Source: Acetobacteraceae bacterium | GTDB lineage: Bacteria; Pseudomonadota; Alphaproteobacteria; Acetobacterales; Acetobacteraceae | Assembly (NCBI GenBank): GCA_027340195.1 | Contig: DAHWNE010000323.1 | Coordinates: forward strand, 1-7,231 | DNA: 7,231 nucleotides | Direction: 5' to 3' | Shown here: positions 6,451 through 7,231 of the stretch, in pieces | How the letters are laid out: every line of letters starts with the position of its first letter | How positions within the stretch are numbered: position 1 is the stretch's first letter | Notes under the pieces: model-generated | The model's input: only the letters and a program-made list of their open reading frames with translations | Told to the model about the DNA's origin: nothing | Database searches by the model: none | Program-made: the position numbers and the translations under genes

Positions 6451-7231
6451 ATGCAACCGACTCACGCCCTGGTCTGGAGCCTGCCCTTCGCCGGGCTGGT
6501 GCTGAGCTTCGCCCTGATCCCGCTGGCCGCGCCCCGCTGGTGGCACCGCCACGAGTCGCACGTCGCCCTGCTGTGGGCGCTGGCGCTGCTGATCCCGCGC
6601 GCGCTCGTGCTGGGGCCGCAGGCCGCCGCGGCCGAGGCCTGGCGCCATATCCTGGCCGACTACCTGCCCTTCATCGCGCTCATCGCCGCCCTCTACGCCG
6701 CCGGCGGCGGCGTGGTGCTGCGCGGTCTCGGGCGCGGCACGCCGAGTGGCAACGTCGCGCTGCTGGCGGCCGGCACGCTCATCGCCGGGCTGATCGGCAC
6801 CGCCACCGCCTCGATGCTGCTGATCCACCCGCTGCTGCGCGCCAATGCCCACCGCCGCCGGCGATTCCACCTGGTGCTGGCGTTCATCCTGCTGGTCGGC
6901 AACGCCGGCGGCGGCCTGTCCCCGCTTGGCCCGCCGCTGTTCCTGGGCTTCTTGCGCGGCGTGCCGTTCTTCTGGCCGCTCCGGAACCTCGGCCCGGCGG
7001 TCGGCCTGATCGCCGCCTTCGTGCTGGCCTGGGTCTGGGTCCTGGACCGCCACTTTTCCCGCGGCGACCCCCCGCCCCCGCCGCGCGAACCCCTGCGCCT
7101 GCGCGGTGGGGGCAACCTGGCACTTGCCGTCGCGCTCGGCGGCACCGTGCTGGCCGAGGGCCTGTTCCCCGGCCCCACCCTCCGCATCGCCGGTGCCCCG
7201 ATCCCGGCCGGTAGCTTCGCCGGGCTAGGTG
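6451..7231 (+). CDS. Ion transporter of CitMHS/NhaD type, N-terminal part (cut by window edge)
   Basis: The frame is open from the ATG to the window edge (260 complete codons), so the C-terminal part is missing. The product is a polytopic inner-membrane protein with about seven hydrophobic segments visible, near residues 6-28, 37-56, 71-90, 101-129, 140-170, 181-199 and 221-238. Two conserved-looking loops, GTATASMLLIHPL (116-128) and GNAGGGLSPLGPPLFLGF (150-167), resemble the hairpin signatures of the ion-transporter superfamily. Such proteins are commonly annotated as sodium:proton antiporter or putative citrate transporter. A His/Arg cluster (31-36) follows the first helix and a Pro-rich cytosolic loop spans about 204-216. 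The substrate cannot be told from sequence: Na+/H+ exchange, arsenite or a carboxylate are all possible. No ribosome binding site precedes the ATG, so the mRNA may be leaderless or the true start may differ. Confidence 0.82.
   Translation, partial: MQPTHALVWSLPFAGLVLSFALIPLAAPRWWHRHESHVALLWALALLIPRALVLGPQAAAAEAWRHILADYLPFIALIAALYAAGGGVVLRGLGRGTPSGNVALLAAGTLIAGLIGTATASMLLIHPLLRANAHRRRRFHLVLAFILLVGNAGGGLSPLGPPLFLGFLRGVPFFWPLRNLGPAVGLIAAFVLAWVWVLDRHFSRGDPPPPPREPLRLRGGGNLALAVALGGTVLAEGLFPGPTLRIAGAPIPAGSFAGLG

Noticed and set aside
6390..6452. Earlier coxG starts at 6443 and 6452
   Set aside because: They would add a leader not seen in the family, lack a spaced Shine-Dalgarno and would use up the divergent promoter region. 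The ATG at 6389 has GGAGA at proper spacing.
5409..7214. A 601-codon open frame on the plus strand across coxD, coxG and the transporter gene
   Set aside because: It is antisense to moxR and coxG and out of frame with the transporter. Its composition is almost all Arg/Ala/Pro/Gly with no recognisable motif.
1..7231. RNA genes, CRISPR arrays, insertion sequences, integration sites or a new defence-type system
   Set aside because: Reading both strands, I saw no tRNA-like cloverleaf, no spaced direct repeats, no transposase or terminal inverted repeats, and all of the window except short gaps is explained by known metabolic, accessory and transport families.

Overview
The window is a very GC-rich, densely coded piece of a bacterial chromosome. 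Codons end mostly in G or C, and the reading frames show the long antisense shadow ORFs typical of about 65-70% GC DNA. The gene content fits an alphaproteobacterium, possibly of the Rhodospirillales/Acetobacteraceae type. That placement rests on protein look-and-feel recalled from memory, not on a search.

Region 1 (38-4843, plus strand) is a tight catabolic operon of six genes: ligJ, ligK, ligI, ligC, ligA and ligB. Neighbours overlap or lie 3-26 bases apart. Together they encode the protocatechuate 4,5-cleavage (meta) pathway. LigAB opens the ring of protocatechuate to 4-carboxy-2-hydroxymuconate-6-semialdehyde. LigC oxidises it to 2-pyrone-4,6-dicarboxylate, and LigI hydrolyses this to 4-oxalomesaconate. 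LigJ hydrates that product to 4-carboxy-4-hydroxy-2-oxoadipate, and LigK cleaves it to pyruvate and oxaloacetate. The gene order is roughly the reverse of the reaction order. Not present in the window are the oxalomesaconate tautomerase (LigU/GalD), a LysR-type regulator and an aromatic acid transporter. An operon start or further genes may lie left of base 1.

Region 2 (4844-4881) is a short convergent gap. Two inverted repeats in and around it are the best candidates for a shared terminator.

Region 3 (4882-6389, minus strand) is a two-gene unit, coxG then a CoxD-type MoxR AAA+ ATPase, coupled by a TAATG stop/start overlap. Both belong to families that serve CO dehydrogenase-like molybdenum hydroxylases. 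Neither the hydroxylase subunits nor the usual VWA partner CoxE is next to them.

Region 4 (6451 to the right edge, plus strand) is the first 260 codons of a multi-pass membrane transporter of the ion-transporter/CitMHS-NhaD type, divergent from coxG.

I found no RNA genes, insertion sequences, CRISPR arrays, integration sites or evidence of a new kind of system. The points most worth checking are residue-level differences in LigK and LigA and the isolated coxG-moxR pair.
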